Under the pieces are notes generated by a model that ran no database searches, had not been told where the DNA came from, and saw only the letters and a program-made list of their open reading frames with translations. The position numbers were made by a program, and so were the translations under genes. From positions 124,001 to 188,000 of the forward strand of contig JAYMFD010001271.1 of NCBI GenBank assembly GCA_035771175.1: 64,000 nt of DNA. The letters are read 5' to 3'. Source of the stretch: Paratinospora sagittata. Its lineage: Eukaryota; Streptophyta; Magnoliopsida; Ranunculales; Menispermaceae. Numbering within the stretch: position 1 is the stretch's first letter; each line of letters starts with the position of its first letter. Below, piece after piece: positions 1 through 10,340 of this stretch.

Positions 1-978
1 TAAATTTCATAGAGATCATTCAAGCAATAACATACATTCATTTTCATATACTAAGCAAATAATTTCAATTGAAGCATAGACTAGATTGTTTGATACTAAT
101 GAAAAATGATTTTGAAGAGTATGCAATCCTTAGAAATCAAATATTCAAGAATTTGATGCTTATATGATTTAAGATGAAGAGAATGCATCAAAGTCAGGAA
201 TTCATGAAAAGAGAATGCCAAAAGATGATGCATGTATGTATAGACAATTTTCTTTTCAAGAGATATAGGTGTATGATATGAAGTTGTGTACATAGCCTAT
301 TGATTTGCACATTCATGAGTCATGCATAGATATGATTCTATAAATTTAAAGCAAACATGATCATGACATGAACTAGCATAGGCAAGAAATGAAAGGTAAG
401 TAATCTAAGGCCTACCTATTGAGAATGCCAAATGAGATAATCAGATACCACATAAGATGCAAGGTAAGCAGATAATCACGATATTCATTTAACATCAGAT
501 AATCACAAATAAATGATGCATATTATGAACAAATATCAATGTAGCGATTAACCTTAAGAGAGATACCACAAACTTATTAGTAGAGGAATGATACCACAAA
601 GATGATAATATTAGTCATTATAAGATTTCAACATGTTTCTCATAAAGACTTTACTTTAGGAAATATTTGTTTCAACAATTTACAGCAAGACATTATTATC
701 TCATAGAATGAATATGTCAATATGTTCAACTGCTGTTCAAATTGTTTTTCAAAACAGGATATGTAGGTAAAACATAACATTCACGCAAATAACATATTCA
801 TGAAAAATGAACTTTAAAATTCTTTGTATTATAGTTTTTGGAAGGTCTGGAGGACCTGTTTAACAAAGACACATGAAAAGTTAAAAAAAACTGACAACAG
901 ACAGACAGAGGGTTGATAGACATAGGCAAAGAGCGAACATCATCAAGCTTGGTGTGGAGTGCCCTGAGCATCGCGAGA
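1..978 (-). other. AT-rich non-coding internal sequence of the L0 copia-type element
   Basis: I find no credible coding sequence in this stretch. Read on the minus strand it lies downstream of a PBS (1857-1868) and of the coiled-coil ORF at 979-1544, so it is internal sequence of the element whose 5' LTR begins at 1871. It is AT-rich, like the untranslated tail before the polypurine tract at 51640-52015. The element continues off the left edge of the window. Whether pol lies beyond position 1 cannot be seen. Confidence 0.5.
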
Positions 979-1544
979 TCAAGCTTGTCTCACCGAGGTC
1001 GTGGGAGAATGTCTCACTGAGGTCGTGGGTTCGACGAATTTCAGCAGATGAGGAGGGTCATCTATGCTTGCACCCTTTCCCTCAATATAGGCAAGCACAA
1101 GACCGAGCCTTTTCATCTGGCTCATTGTATAGGCAAAACTTTCTCTAATCTCTTCTGAAAGTTTAGCTTGAGACTTGTCTAATTTCTTGAGAAGTATCAT
1201 CATCATATCCTTTGGATGTTTAGTGACTTTCTCAAGTTCCTTCATTTTGCACTCCTGCTTGCAGAGAAACTCCACAACTAACTGGAAGTTCGAGGAGTTG
1301 GACTCAGACAATTGGGCGAGGAGATTCTTAATCGAAGATTCTCCATGGACTGCACTGGTATAACGGGAGGTGGCGACAATGCTTTATATCGACTTGGAGG
1401 AGGTGCAAAGTCAGTTCTTGGAGACAAAAAACATCCAATTTCTTCAACTAAATCATCGGACGAAGAGAATTAGGAGAATCCACTTAAGGAAGAAGATGGT
1501 TCTTCCCTGGTTCGTTTCTGGGATATCGAAGTTCTAGAGGCCAT
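979..1544 (-). pseudogene. Broken coiled-coil ORF of the L0 copia-type element
   Basis: The minus strand opens with ATG at 1544 (MASRTSISQKR...) about 310 bases after the PBS. It meets a TAA after about 25 codons and, after frame changes, continues as an open 110-codon segment at 1311-979. That segment is rich in Lys, Glu and Leu and looks helical (EKVTKHPKDMMMILLKKLDK). I see no capsid motif, zinc knuckle or pol motif. In style it resembles the coiled-coil ORF at 50325-51640, which lies just upstream of a copia 3' LTR. The end carries a short tandem duplication (about 985-1030). The 310-base leader at 1545-1856 holds no ORF. I do not recognise the function. Confidence 0.45.
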
Positions 1545-1856
1545 AAGGGTTGAACGAGGAGATGTAGAGACAAGTGTTTTCACTGTAGATGGTGCAAGTG
1601 AAAGTGAAACGTAAAAGCTTTCTTTATACTTCTAGAAGACGGTCATGCAATAAATGCAAGGTGGTGTGATCGTACGTGCTAACATCAGCGAGATGACTAC
1701 ATAGGGAATAAAATACTTAAAAGAACAAAGCGACGGTATGACTTCTAAGGTTTTCTATCCTAAGACATGAGATACAAAATACCTAAGACGAACCCTACAA
1801 GATTTGACAAAAGGATCTTTGGCTCTAGGTGGTTAGACCCAAACACGTGAGCACCC

Positions 1857-1868
1857 GCTCTGATACCA
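1857..1868 (-). other. Primer-binding site of the L0 element (initiator tRNA-Met type)
   Basis: On the minus strand the sequence is TGGTATCAGAGC, the usual plant PBS complementary to the 3' end of initiator tRNA-Met. It sits two bases inside the LTR edge at 1871. This fixes the orientation: LTR to the right, internal region to the left. Confidence 0.85.
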
Positions 1869-1870
1869 CA

Positions 1871-2148
1871 TGCTGGTGCACCCAAGAGAGTGGTGAATTG
1901 GATGAGATGGTCAATTCAAAACTTTTTCGACGTTTCAGTTATATACTTAAAAACATGGAACTATACGAAAATGAACTAAACACAATGAAGTGAAGAAACA
2001 ATAGGAAACAAGAGACACCGATTTATAGTTCTTCGGTCGCGCCTACGTCCACTACCTAATCTTCTTATTAAGATTTTCTTAATCCGCTAATTGATTCTCT
2101 TACAGGTGAGAACCAAATCGTTATACATGCCCTTTTACAGGTTCAAGG
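1871..2148 (-). repeat. L0 copia-type LTR, segment 1 of 3 (PBS-proximal end)
   Basis: It begins TGCTGGTGCACCCAAGAG directly beside the PBS and contains the family signature for a hairpin with GTGGTTCGG-like sequence near 2030. It stops at 2148, where C1 is inserted behind the TSD CAAGG. The LTR resumes at 35918 and, after Athila B, at 46181. The three pieces total about 2.9 kb, matching the uninterrupted relatives at 5226-8170 and 57166-59932. Confidence 0.85.
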
Positions 2149-3007
2149 TGTTGAACCAATTATTCTCTTGTCCCTTACGAGAATATGTCCCCAATGTGAA
2201 AGATATTTTGATGATTACAAACTACATTATGTTTATGATATTACTGCATACATGCCATATCTAATCTTACTTGATGGTTTCAAAAGAATCAATGATGCAT
2301 GGATGACGTATTAAAGATCTACTTGAAGACCATGATCATTTGAAGATGTTCGGTAGTATGATTAGATTATGATAGATTGTAGAACCTTTTATGCCATTTG
2401 ATTCAGCAATATGCATCACTACATGTTTTGATCAAGTTGATTTTCAATAGTTTGCATATTTGATTTCATCCAGTTATATCATGTCTTATCGAGCTTTAAT
2501 CAAGAAATCAAAAACCATTTTTGTGGAGTCTTTCAGGACGCTAATCTTTTAGCAGCGCCCTCCTGGACTCGATGAGTTAGGACGCTAATAAAATATTAGG
2601 AACAAGGTTGATTTGAACTGATTCATTAGGACGCTTACTTGTAAGTAGCGACCTCCCTTTAGTTAACCTTTGAAAGTGTTAGGACGTTCACTCTGTTTCA
2701 GCTCATTGAAAGTTCTCTTAACTTTTACTTGACTTCTATCGTTAAGGACGTTGATAGTTATAAGTTGAATAAACTATCAGGACGCTTTATGTATAGGAGC
2801 GCCCTCATCCTTAGAAACAACTTAATAACTTTAAGGCCGCTTACTGTCATTCAGCGCACTTAATATTGTTTTAGAATTGTTTTAAAGACGCTCACTTATG
2901 AGTAGCGCCCTCGTGCGTAAAAATGTTTTAAAACAAAGTAGGACACTAACTGTCAAGTAGCGCCCTCATGATTTAAGTCATTTTATCGTAAAACAGGTCA
3001 AGACGCT
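2149..3007 (+). repeat. C1 5' LTR, part 1
   Basis: The LTR start TGTTGAACC follows the TSD CAAGG. From about 2535 it carries the AGGACGCT...AGCGCCCT hairpin array (about seven degenerate units). It breaks at 3007, where Athila A is inserted (TSD ACGCT), and resumes at 13701. Joined length is about 1.99 kb. Confidence 0.85.
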
Positions 3008-4346
3008 TGATAGTTGCATATTTAGACATATTTTAGTAGTGTTTTATAGTTTTTTTAGGATAATTTATGCATTAGTTGAGTGTGTTTATGTTAGTTTTGA
3101 TTCATTTGTTAGTTTAGGAATAAATTGGTTTTTATGCATTATTTTGGTTTGTTAATTTATGTGTTGGATCAATTTATGTTTTGAGTGTTTTAATTACTTG
3201 TTTTGTTTTATTTTGTAGGTATTTAGATGTATGGAAGTGAGCATGAATAATGGACACAACATATGAGAAGCCTAGATGATGAGTCATGAAGAACCCAAGC
3301 CAAAATGTGGAAGAAAATTGGCCAAGTCCACAAGAAGGAAATCAAAAGGAGCAAAAAATGACCAAGTCCACAACACTGTGCAGAAACAGTGGTCTGGGGG
3401 CTGCTGCGCTCATCGCTACGCAGGGGTGATCAGGAAAAGAAGGCTTTGGGCACCGTGGCGCCACTCGCGGTGCCCTGTGTTTAAATGTTGCTAATTTAGC
3501 AACTTGACGATGGTTTTTTGGTAACTTTGAAATTCCAATTGGACACGACTTTGGGCACACAACTTTAAAATCTCAGCAAAACTCTAGTTTTATCTTTCCT
3601 TTGTTTTGTTTTGATGTTCAATTTCGTACTTTATGTTTTTATGTCTTTAGTTATGAACTAAAACATCGTTTCTAGAGGATAGATGGATCCTAACTTTGAT
3701 GTTATGTTCTAGTTTAAAGTCTTAATTATTATTAATGGATTTGTGATAGTTTATTTATATTTATCCATTGTTAATGCTTTCAATCTCTTGATCACAGATT
3801 GGATGATCTTAGTTCTAGAGTGCGGCACTTGATAGAGAGTACTTTGGATCAGAACAAGGCAAATATAGCATAGGTTATCATGAGACCGATAGGAGATCGA
3901 GACCATTTGAAGTCATTAAAAGAAATCATAGATCTTAGTGAGTTTGTAGGAATTAGATCTTTATCGATAGATCGAGATCAATTCCTATGAATATGCTCTA
4001 ACGCGGCACTTGATAGAGGGTGCTAGAAACATTAGGATTTCTGGCTTATAAACCAAGTAAATACATTAATGATAAATAATTGGAAAGAACATAGTTGATA
4101 GTTAGGTGAAATCGATTCTCTAGATTATTTCTCTATTGATAATCTATCGTTTCCATTGCTTTGCAAGTTAATAATTAGTTGTTTTCATTACTGTTTAATT
4201 ACTCAATCATTCGAATTCGATTGTCTAGATAAATTTGACATAAAAATGTGATAGCTAGTGTTCTAATTATCCCTGAGGACGATATCTAATTTCATCGGAT
4301 TATATTATAACTTGACTATCGTGCACTTGCGATAATTTCACGATCA
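3008..4346 (+). repeat. Athila A 5' LTR
   Basis: It is about 1.34 kb, from TGATAGTTGCATATTTAG to CACGATCA. It contains a GC-rich island near 3380-3480 amid AT-rich sequence. Compared with the 3' LTR it lacks about 90 bases after position 3561, which in the 3' copy include an AT-rich stretch beginning at 12857. Confidence 0.93.
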
Positions 4347-4352
4347 AGTTTT

Positions 4353-4370
4353 TGGAGCCGTCGCCGAGGA
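4353..4370 (+). other. Athila A primer-binding site (tRNA-Asp type)
   Basis: TGGAGCCGTCGCCGAGGA follows the LTR end after a six-base spacer. It resembles the TGGCGCCG-type PBS typical of Athila elements, complementary to the 3' end of tRNA-Asp. Confidence 0.8.
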
Positions 4371-5828
4371 TAATTATTGGTTTTCACTAATATCGTGTTC
4401 TTTAACTTTGATTTTAATTTAGATTTCTATCTTTTGTTTTTTTAATTCTCTAATTTTCTTTCTTAGTTTTTATTTTACAGGAGTTTATGCTAAGGGCAAG
4501 AAGTCTTGAAGTACTACCGTTTGATTCTGAGATTGAACGTACTCTTGGAAGACTGAGACAAGAGAGAAGAAGAGATATCAAAGCAAAGGCGGACGAGCAT
4601 AATCAGTTGACCTTGAGAGACTACTTCAAACCGGTTATCAATGATAATTACTCGAGTATTGTTCGTATGCCTATTAATGCGAACAACTTTGAATTGAAAC
4701 CGACGTTGATCTTTATGGTTCAACAACACCAGTATGGGGGGTCGCCTACTGAAGTTCCTACTATCCACATCACCACCTTCTTGGAGATGTGTGATACGGT
4801 GAATATGAATGGTGTTACTGAGGACATCTTAAGGTTGAGATTGTTCCCTTTTTCTCTAAGGGACAAAACATGAGCATGGTTGCAATCTTTGCAACTGGAG
4901 AGCATTGCAACATGGTACGAGATGGTACAAAAATTTCTTCAAAAATTCTTTCCTCCTGCCAAGACCGCCCAATTGAGAGCTGAGATCGGACAATTCAAGC
5001 AACAGGAGTCCGAGTCATTGTATGAAACTTGGGAGCGTTTCAAGGAATTGTTGAGGAAGTGTCCTCAGCATGGGTTCCAAGATTGGTTGCAAATCCAACT
5101 ATTTTATAATGGGATGACCTTCTCCACAAGAACATTAGTTGATGCGGCATCCGGTGGGTCACTTTTGACAAAAATAGCTATTGAGGCACTGAACATATTG
5201 GAGGATATGGCTAGCAACACTTATGTGTTAACCTATATGGTTCATCCCTAGCACATCCCTAAAATATACTTACTTGATGAAGTATATTTTGATGATCATA
5301 AACAAAGTATTTTTCGGTGCTAACAAACGCTTTTCAAAACTTATCTCTGCACCAAAGGAAAAGCAAAAACCCAAGGAACGACTCAATCAAGGAACTCAAA
5401 GCTTACATCCAACGATCAAGCTCGTTTCAACTAACGGACTTCAATGATCACATCATGATTTCAAGATCACTTCTCTCGGACGTTTCGATCAAGCTTGAAG
5501 ACTACATCTCTCGATCAACGTTCAAGTCATTCAACTCCGAATTACTCTTATTGAAGATCTCATAATGAAGAGGTTGATTTAACGGTTATGAGAAAAACGA
5601 AATACAAAAAGTATTTAGGGTATATCTTTCTCTAATCGTTATTGCTCAAAATGTTTTTCAAAACCATGCATATATCATTTTCATATGTTTTCTAAATCTG
5701 CATGTTTTGATGTCTTAACTATATTTCAAGAAATTTAATACTATATATTTAATTTGAAATATACCAAGTTTTTATTCGCATTTATCGAATATTTTGTCGC
5801 GAGTCAAAATTGTTTTCAAAGAGTCTTT

Positions 5829-6550
5829 CAGGACCCTAATGAAATAGCACGCTCTCCTGAACTTGTTAAGTCAGGACGCTGATAGGTCATTAGGACGCTA
5901 ATAACGCTCAAGGTTTTAATGAACTGATTAATCAGGACGCTTACTTGTATAGTAGCGGTCTTATATATTAGTCAACCTCTGAAGTTGTTAAAAAGCTGAC
6001 TCAGCATCAGTTCACTGAAAGATCTTTTAAAAGTTTTTAAAAAAATGTTTCTTTGAGGACGCTGATGGTTATAAGTTGATTAAACTATCAGGACGCTTTT
6101 TGGATAGGAGTGCCCTTACCTTTGGAAATCAACTGAATAACTTTCAGGATGCTAATTGTCCTTCAACGTGTTTTTAAATGTCTTAACTTGTAGGATGCTT
6201 ACATAGTAGTAGCACCCTCATGTTATGTTTTTTATTTAGTAGGATGCTCACGTAATGTAGCGCCCTCATGTTTTGTTTTATGTTTTAAAAGCAGGACGCT
6301 TACTTGGATAGTAGCACCTTCATGCACTTAATAATTTTAAAACATAGCAGGACGCTAGCTGTGCATTAGCGCCCTCAAGGTTTAAGTCGTCTAAAGTCAT
6401 AAGTAAGTCAGGACGCTTACAAGTTAGTAGCGCCCTCAGTTAAGTGTTCAGCAGGACCCTTATACGTAGTAAGCGCCCTCAAGGAACAAAATGACAAAAT
6501 TGATATTATGTCGTAGGACACTGATTACGGAATCAGGACGCTAATTGAAC
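5829..6550 (+). repeat. Array of AGGACGCT / AGCGCCCT hairpins in the solo LTR
   Basis: About eleven degenerate units spaced roughly 45-80 bases apart. Each consists of AGGACGCT (or a variant) followed within 10-20 bases by TAGCGCCCTCA. The two arms are complementary except for one A:C pair. The clearest unit is near 6410-6437, where the stem can extend through TTAC/GTAG. Confidence 0.75.
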
Positions 6551-6824
6551 TACCGTCACTGTTGGAATGACTACACTACGTCAGTTTGCTTTTTCAGAAC
6601 AGACACTTGCACAGAGTCCTTTTCAGACTTATCAGAGACCCTTTCTGATACATGAAAGAAGTTCTTCTAAAGCTTTCCTCTTTCATGAAATCTGAAAAAT
6701 CTGAAAAGAACCAAAATGTTAGTGAAAATCGCAGTTGCTATTTTCATATAACATTCTAGCCGTTGTGTGAAAACATTCACATTAGTTGAACTTCAAATGT
6801 CTAACAACTATGTCCCACTAAGTC

Positions 6825-6832
6825 TATAAATA
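6825..6832 (+). promoter_or_regulatory. Putative TATA box of the solo copia LTR
   Basis: TATAAATA lies in the context AGTCTATAAATACC. The same spacing and context recur in related LTRs, on the minus strand at 46977-46984 and 58442-58449, which supports a U3 promoter. Confidence 0.6.
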
Positions 6833-7569
6833 CCAACACTTAGAACCAAACAACTTGTCAATCATTTTCTAATTCAAAATGAATTTCATTTTCTAATCTT
6901 TCAAAGTATTTTCACTGATACCTATATGATTTTCATATTGAGTTTCAAATATACTTCTATCTTTGAAAATCTATTTTTATATTGGTATCAACTCAGATTC
7001 TCAACACTAATTCACATTTGGTATCATTCTTGCTGATAATAGAATTTGAGAAATAGTTCAAGATATACAGTTGTACTTGATTTCATTTTTTAAGTACTGT
7101 ATTGAACTATATCAGTAGTAGCGTTAAACTACTGATCATTGAACCAGACGTTTTCATACTTATACTTTATATCTAGTTTGAAAATTGTCTGTCTTTGATT
7201 TACACCAGTCTTTAGTTTTATACGTCAATGTTTTATTGGTATTATATTTTTTTCGAAGAAGCTCTGTTTTCATATCATATCATATCATTCATGCTTTTCA
7301 AAACTGCACTTGAGCAATACTGAACAATGAAAGGTAAAAGACTGAAGGTGTATTTCATCTTAGCATTACCTACTTCACATTTCATATCTTGTAATACTAT
7401 GCAATGTGCTTAATGTAAAGTGTTCTACTGCGTTAGAACCACCCAACATCTCAGTGTTGTAATGCTGGTGTGTTTCTGGATTGAAACAACTATGACAAGT
7501 GAAGGTAGTTAACTTGATGATTTCAAGATTGAAATCAGGTAGGCTATCTCTTAGCCTTTAAAAAAGAAA

Positions 7570-7952
7570 GCGGTTCATCCTCATCCAGTAAAAGGGTAGG
7601 TGTGTCCTTAACCTTAAAATTGATAGGTTAGATTTTAAAAGAGAAATCGGTTCATCCTCATCCCGTAAAAGGATAGGTGCGTCCTCAACCTGTAAGAGGA
7701 GAGATTCTCTTTTAACCTATAAAAGAGAAACAATTTTTCCTTATCCCACAAAAAGGATCATTGTTCTTCCTTAGCCAGTAAAAGTAACATGGGTTTCTCC
7801 TCATCCTGGAAAAAGGAAATTTGGTTCTTCCTTAGCCAGTAAAAAGAACATGGGTTTTTCCTAATCTCAAAAAAAGGAAAATGGCTCATCCTTAGCCCAT
7901 GAAAGGATAGGTTTGCCTTTAACCTGTAAAAGGGTTCTCACCCGTAAGAGAA
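7570..7952 (+). repeat. Tandem mini-hairpin array with varying stems
   Basis: Short units with near-constant loops (AACCTGTA, ATCCCGTA, ACCCGTA) are flanked by complementary but different stems: TCCTC/GAGGA (7682-7700), TTCTCTTTT/AAAAGAGAA (7705-7729), TCCTT/AAGGA (7738-7757), TTTTCCT/AGGAAAA (7856-7881), ATCCTT/AAGGAT (7888-7908), CCTTT/AAAGG (7916-7933), TTCTC/GAGAA (7935-7952). Confidence 0.8.
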
Positions 7953-9118
7953 TCAGTTAGTGGATTGAGTAAATCCTAATCGGGAGATTAGGTAGTGGAC
8001 GTAGGCTTGGCCGAACCACTATAAATCTGTGTGTCAAACGTTTGCATTTTAGTCCGTGTTTTATTTTGCATCATGTTCCAATAAACTTATGTAAATCACT
8101 TAATTTACTGGAAGACCTTTTTAAAATTGACCATTGCACCCAATTCACCACCTTCTTGGGTGGACCAACATCATGAGGTTATGGGTGCACGATCCATAGT
8201 TAAGAAGGTGGCTGGTCTACATGAAGTTGATCCATTCACATTTCTCTCTGCTAAAATGTTAAGCATTGCCAACCAACTCCTTGTGCTTACTACTCAAAGT
8301 GCACAACCGTCTATTGAAAAGGCAACGACTTTACATATGGGTTGTTCAAGGAATGAGGCACATGAGGAAAAAGTTCAAAACATTAGTAATCGGGGGTACA
8401 ACTTTAGAAGCAATCAAGGAGTTCCAAATCAGTACCACCCAAGTGTTCGAAATCATGAGAACTTTTCCTGTGCCAACACGAGGAATACATTGTAACCTCC
8501 ACCCGGTTTCTACAATTTAGCTCAAGAGAAGAAGCCATCCTTGGATGATATGTTGGGATCATTTATGATGGAGACAAGAGCTTCAATTAAGAACTTAGAA
8601 GTACAAGTGGGACAACTAGCCCAAACAGTGAACGCACAACCACATGGATCGTTGCTTAGCAACACCGAGATAAATCCCAAGGAACAATGCAAGGCCATCA
8701 CTTTAAGGAGTGGAAAAGAAGTTAAGGGGGCTGATTCTACAAGCGAACACATTACATCTCCCCCTCCATCTAGTCAAGAGAATGAAGAGCCCAACAAGGA
8801 AGCTAAGTCAAGCAAAGAAGAGGAAGAATCAAGCAAGGGGGAAAAATCTCAAGAAAGGCCTTATAGGCCCGGTTCCATCACCTTCCCAGATAATCCCCCT
8901 AATCTTAAGACTTCTATCCCTTTTCCCCAACATTTCCAAAAGAAGAAGCTTGAAGAGAAATTCGCCAAGTTTCTTTAGATTTTCAAGAAGATCCACCATA
9001 TCAACATCCCTTTTGCCGATGCTTTGGAGCAAATGCCCAACTATGTGAAGTTCATGAAGGATGTGATGGCAAAGAAGAGAAAGCTAGAGGATTATGAGAC
9101 GGTGAAGCTTACTGAATA

Positions 9119-10340
9119 ATGTAGTGCCATACTACAAAAGAACCTACCTCAAAAGCTAAAAGATCAAGGGAGTTTCACTATACCTTGCATCATTGGATCT
9201 TTAAATTTCACGAAAGCTTTATGTGATTTAGGTGCAAGTATTAACTTGATGCTTTTGTCAATTTTCAGGAAATTGGGACTTGGCGAGGTGAAGCCAGCTA
9301 CAATATCATTGCGACTAGCAGACCGATCACTTACATACCCTCGAGGTATAATTGAGGATGTGCTAGTGAAGGTGGACAAGTTCATCTTCCCGGTGGAGTT
9401 TGTAGTTTTGGACATGGAGGAAGATAGTGATATTTCTCTTATACTTGGGCGGCCATTCTTAGCTACTGGGAGAACTTTGATAGATGTGCAGTGTGGCAAG
9501 CTTACCTTGCGAGTGAATGATGAAGAGGTTTTTTTTAACACATACAAGACTCTTAAATTCCCATCTGAGGGGAATACATGTCACCAGATTGATGTAGTAG
9601 AAGTGGTTGATGCATGTGTGACTGAGGTACATGATGAGGCTACACCGGGAGATCCTTTAGAGAAGTGTCTTGTGAGTTCGATATCTAGAGATGAGGCCTT
9701 TCATGATGAAGTCCAACATTATGCCTTAGCTCTTGAGGTCAACAATCATGTGAGTACAATCACCGAAGTGGAAGATATTGAAGCTTCTTCACCACCCGAA
9801 TCAATAGAGTCTTCACCAGAGTCGAAGCCATTACCTGAGCATCTTCACTATGCATTTTCGAGTGAGAAGTCAACTATGCCAGTCATCATATCATCGGCTT
9901 TGTCTAATGTGGAGGAAAAGAAGCTATTACACATCTTGAGAGAGTACAAGCCCGCTTTGGGGTGGTCCATAGTCGACATCAAAAGAATAAGTCCTTCTAT
10001 TTGCATGCACAAGATCTTGATGGAGGATTCTTACAAGCTTTATGTTGAGCATCAAAGAAGGCTAAATCCGCCCATGAAAGAGGTTGTCAAAGCTGAGAAT
10101 TTAAAGTGGCTCAAGGCGGGAATCATATACGCCATTTCAGATAGTTCGTGGGTAAGTTCGGTTCAAGTGGTGCCCAAGAAAGGTGGTATGACTATAGTGA
10201 TGAATGATAAGAATGAGCCGATTTCCACTAGGACAGTGACGGGCTGGAGAGTTGGCATAGACTACCGGAAGCTCAATAGCCCACAAGGAAGAATCACTTT
10301 CTTCTTCCTTTTATTGATCGGATGTTAGATCGGTTGGCGG
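9119..10340 (+). pseudogene. Athila A pol: aspartic protease and start of RT
   Basis: The protease carries the Athila-type motif CDLGASINLM (about 9220-9250), followed by the ILGRPFLATGRTLIDV flap and C-terminal region. An open frame from 9246 runs through a linker rich in acidic residues into RT (VPKKGGMT, then STRTVTGWRVGIDYRKLN). It then loses frame near 10280 relative to Athila B, where a short AAAGCC segment differs. The open frame ends at 10328. Confidence 0.9.

Larger units (their letters stand above)
5226..8170 (+). repeat. Solo copia-type LTR inside Athila A gag
   Basis: It runs TGTTAACC...GGACCAACA, about 2945 bp, flanked by TTATG (5221-5225) and TCATG (8171-8175), a TSD with one mismatch. 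No internal sequence is present, so it is a solo LTR left by LTR-LTR recombination. It holds a hairpin array at 5829-6550, a TATA box at 6825, a mini-hairpin array at 7570-7952, and the conserved AGTGG...CCACTATAAATC element at 7994-8027. Short ORFs inside it are not genes. Confidence 0.92.
4487..9118 (+). pseudogene. Athila A gag (interrupted by a solo LTR)
   Basis: The capsid region (4487-5225) has the Athila-type retrotransposon gag signature: KFFPPAKTAQLR, then YETWERFKELLRKCPQHG, FYNGM and VDAASGGSLL. A TGA at 4871 replaces the CGA found in Athila B. At 5226 the frame is cut by a solo copia LTR and resumes at 8171 (GARSIVKKVAGLHEVDPF). The C-terminal part (8541-8979) is acidic and lysine-rich (SSKEEEESSKGEKSQE). 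Stops follow at about 8495, 8977 and 9116. No intact CCHC knuckle is visible. The region ends in the KKRKLEDYETVKLTE segment before the protease. The start ATG at 4487 follows the leader by about 120 bases. Confidence 0.9.

Noticed and set aside
3276..3494. Small ORF (MMSHEEPKPKCGRKL...) recurring in the Athila LTRs at 3276, 12554, 36482 and 45000
   Set aside because: The shared part is short, reading frames diverge after about 25 codons, the second copy has an early stop and element N lacks the frame. Shared ancestry of the LTR explains it.
5829..6550. CRISPR-like regular repeats in the LTR
   Set aside because: Units are degenerate, unevenly spaced and lie inside an LTR with a TSD. No cas genes are present and this is a plant genome.
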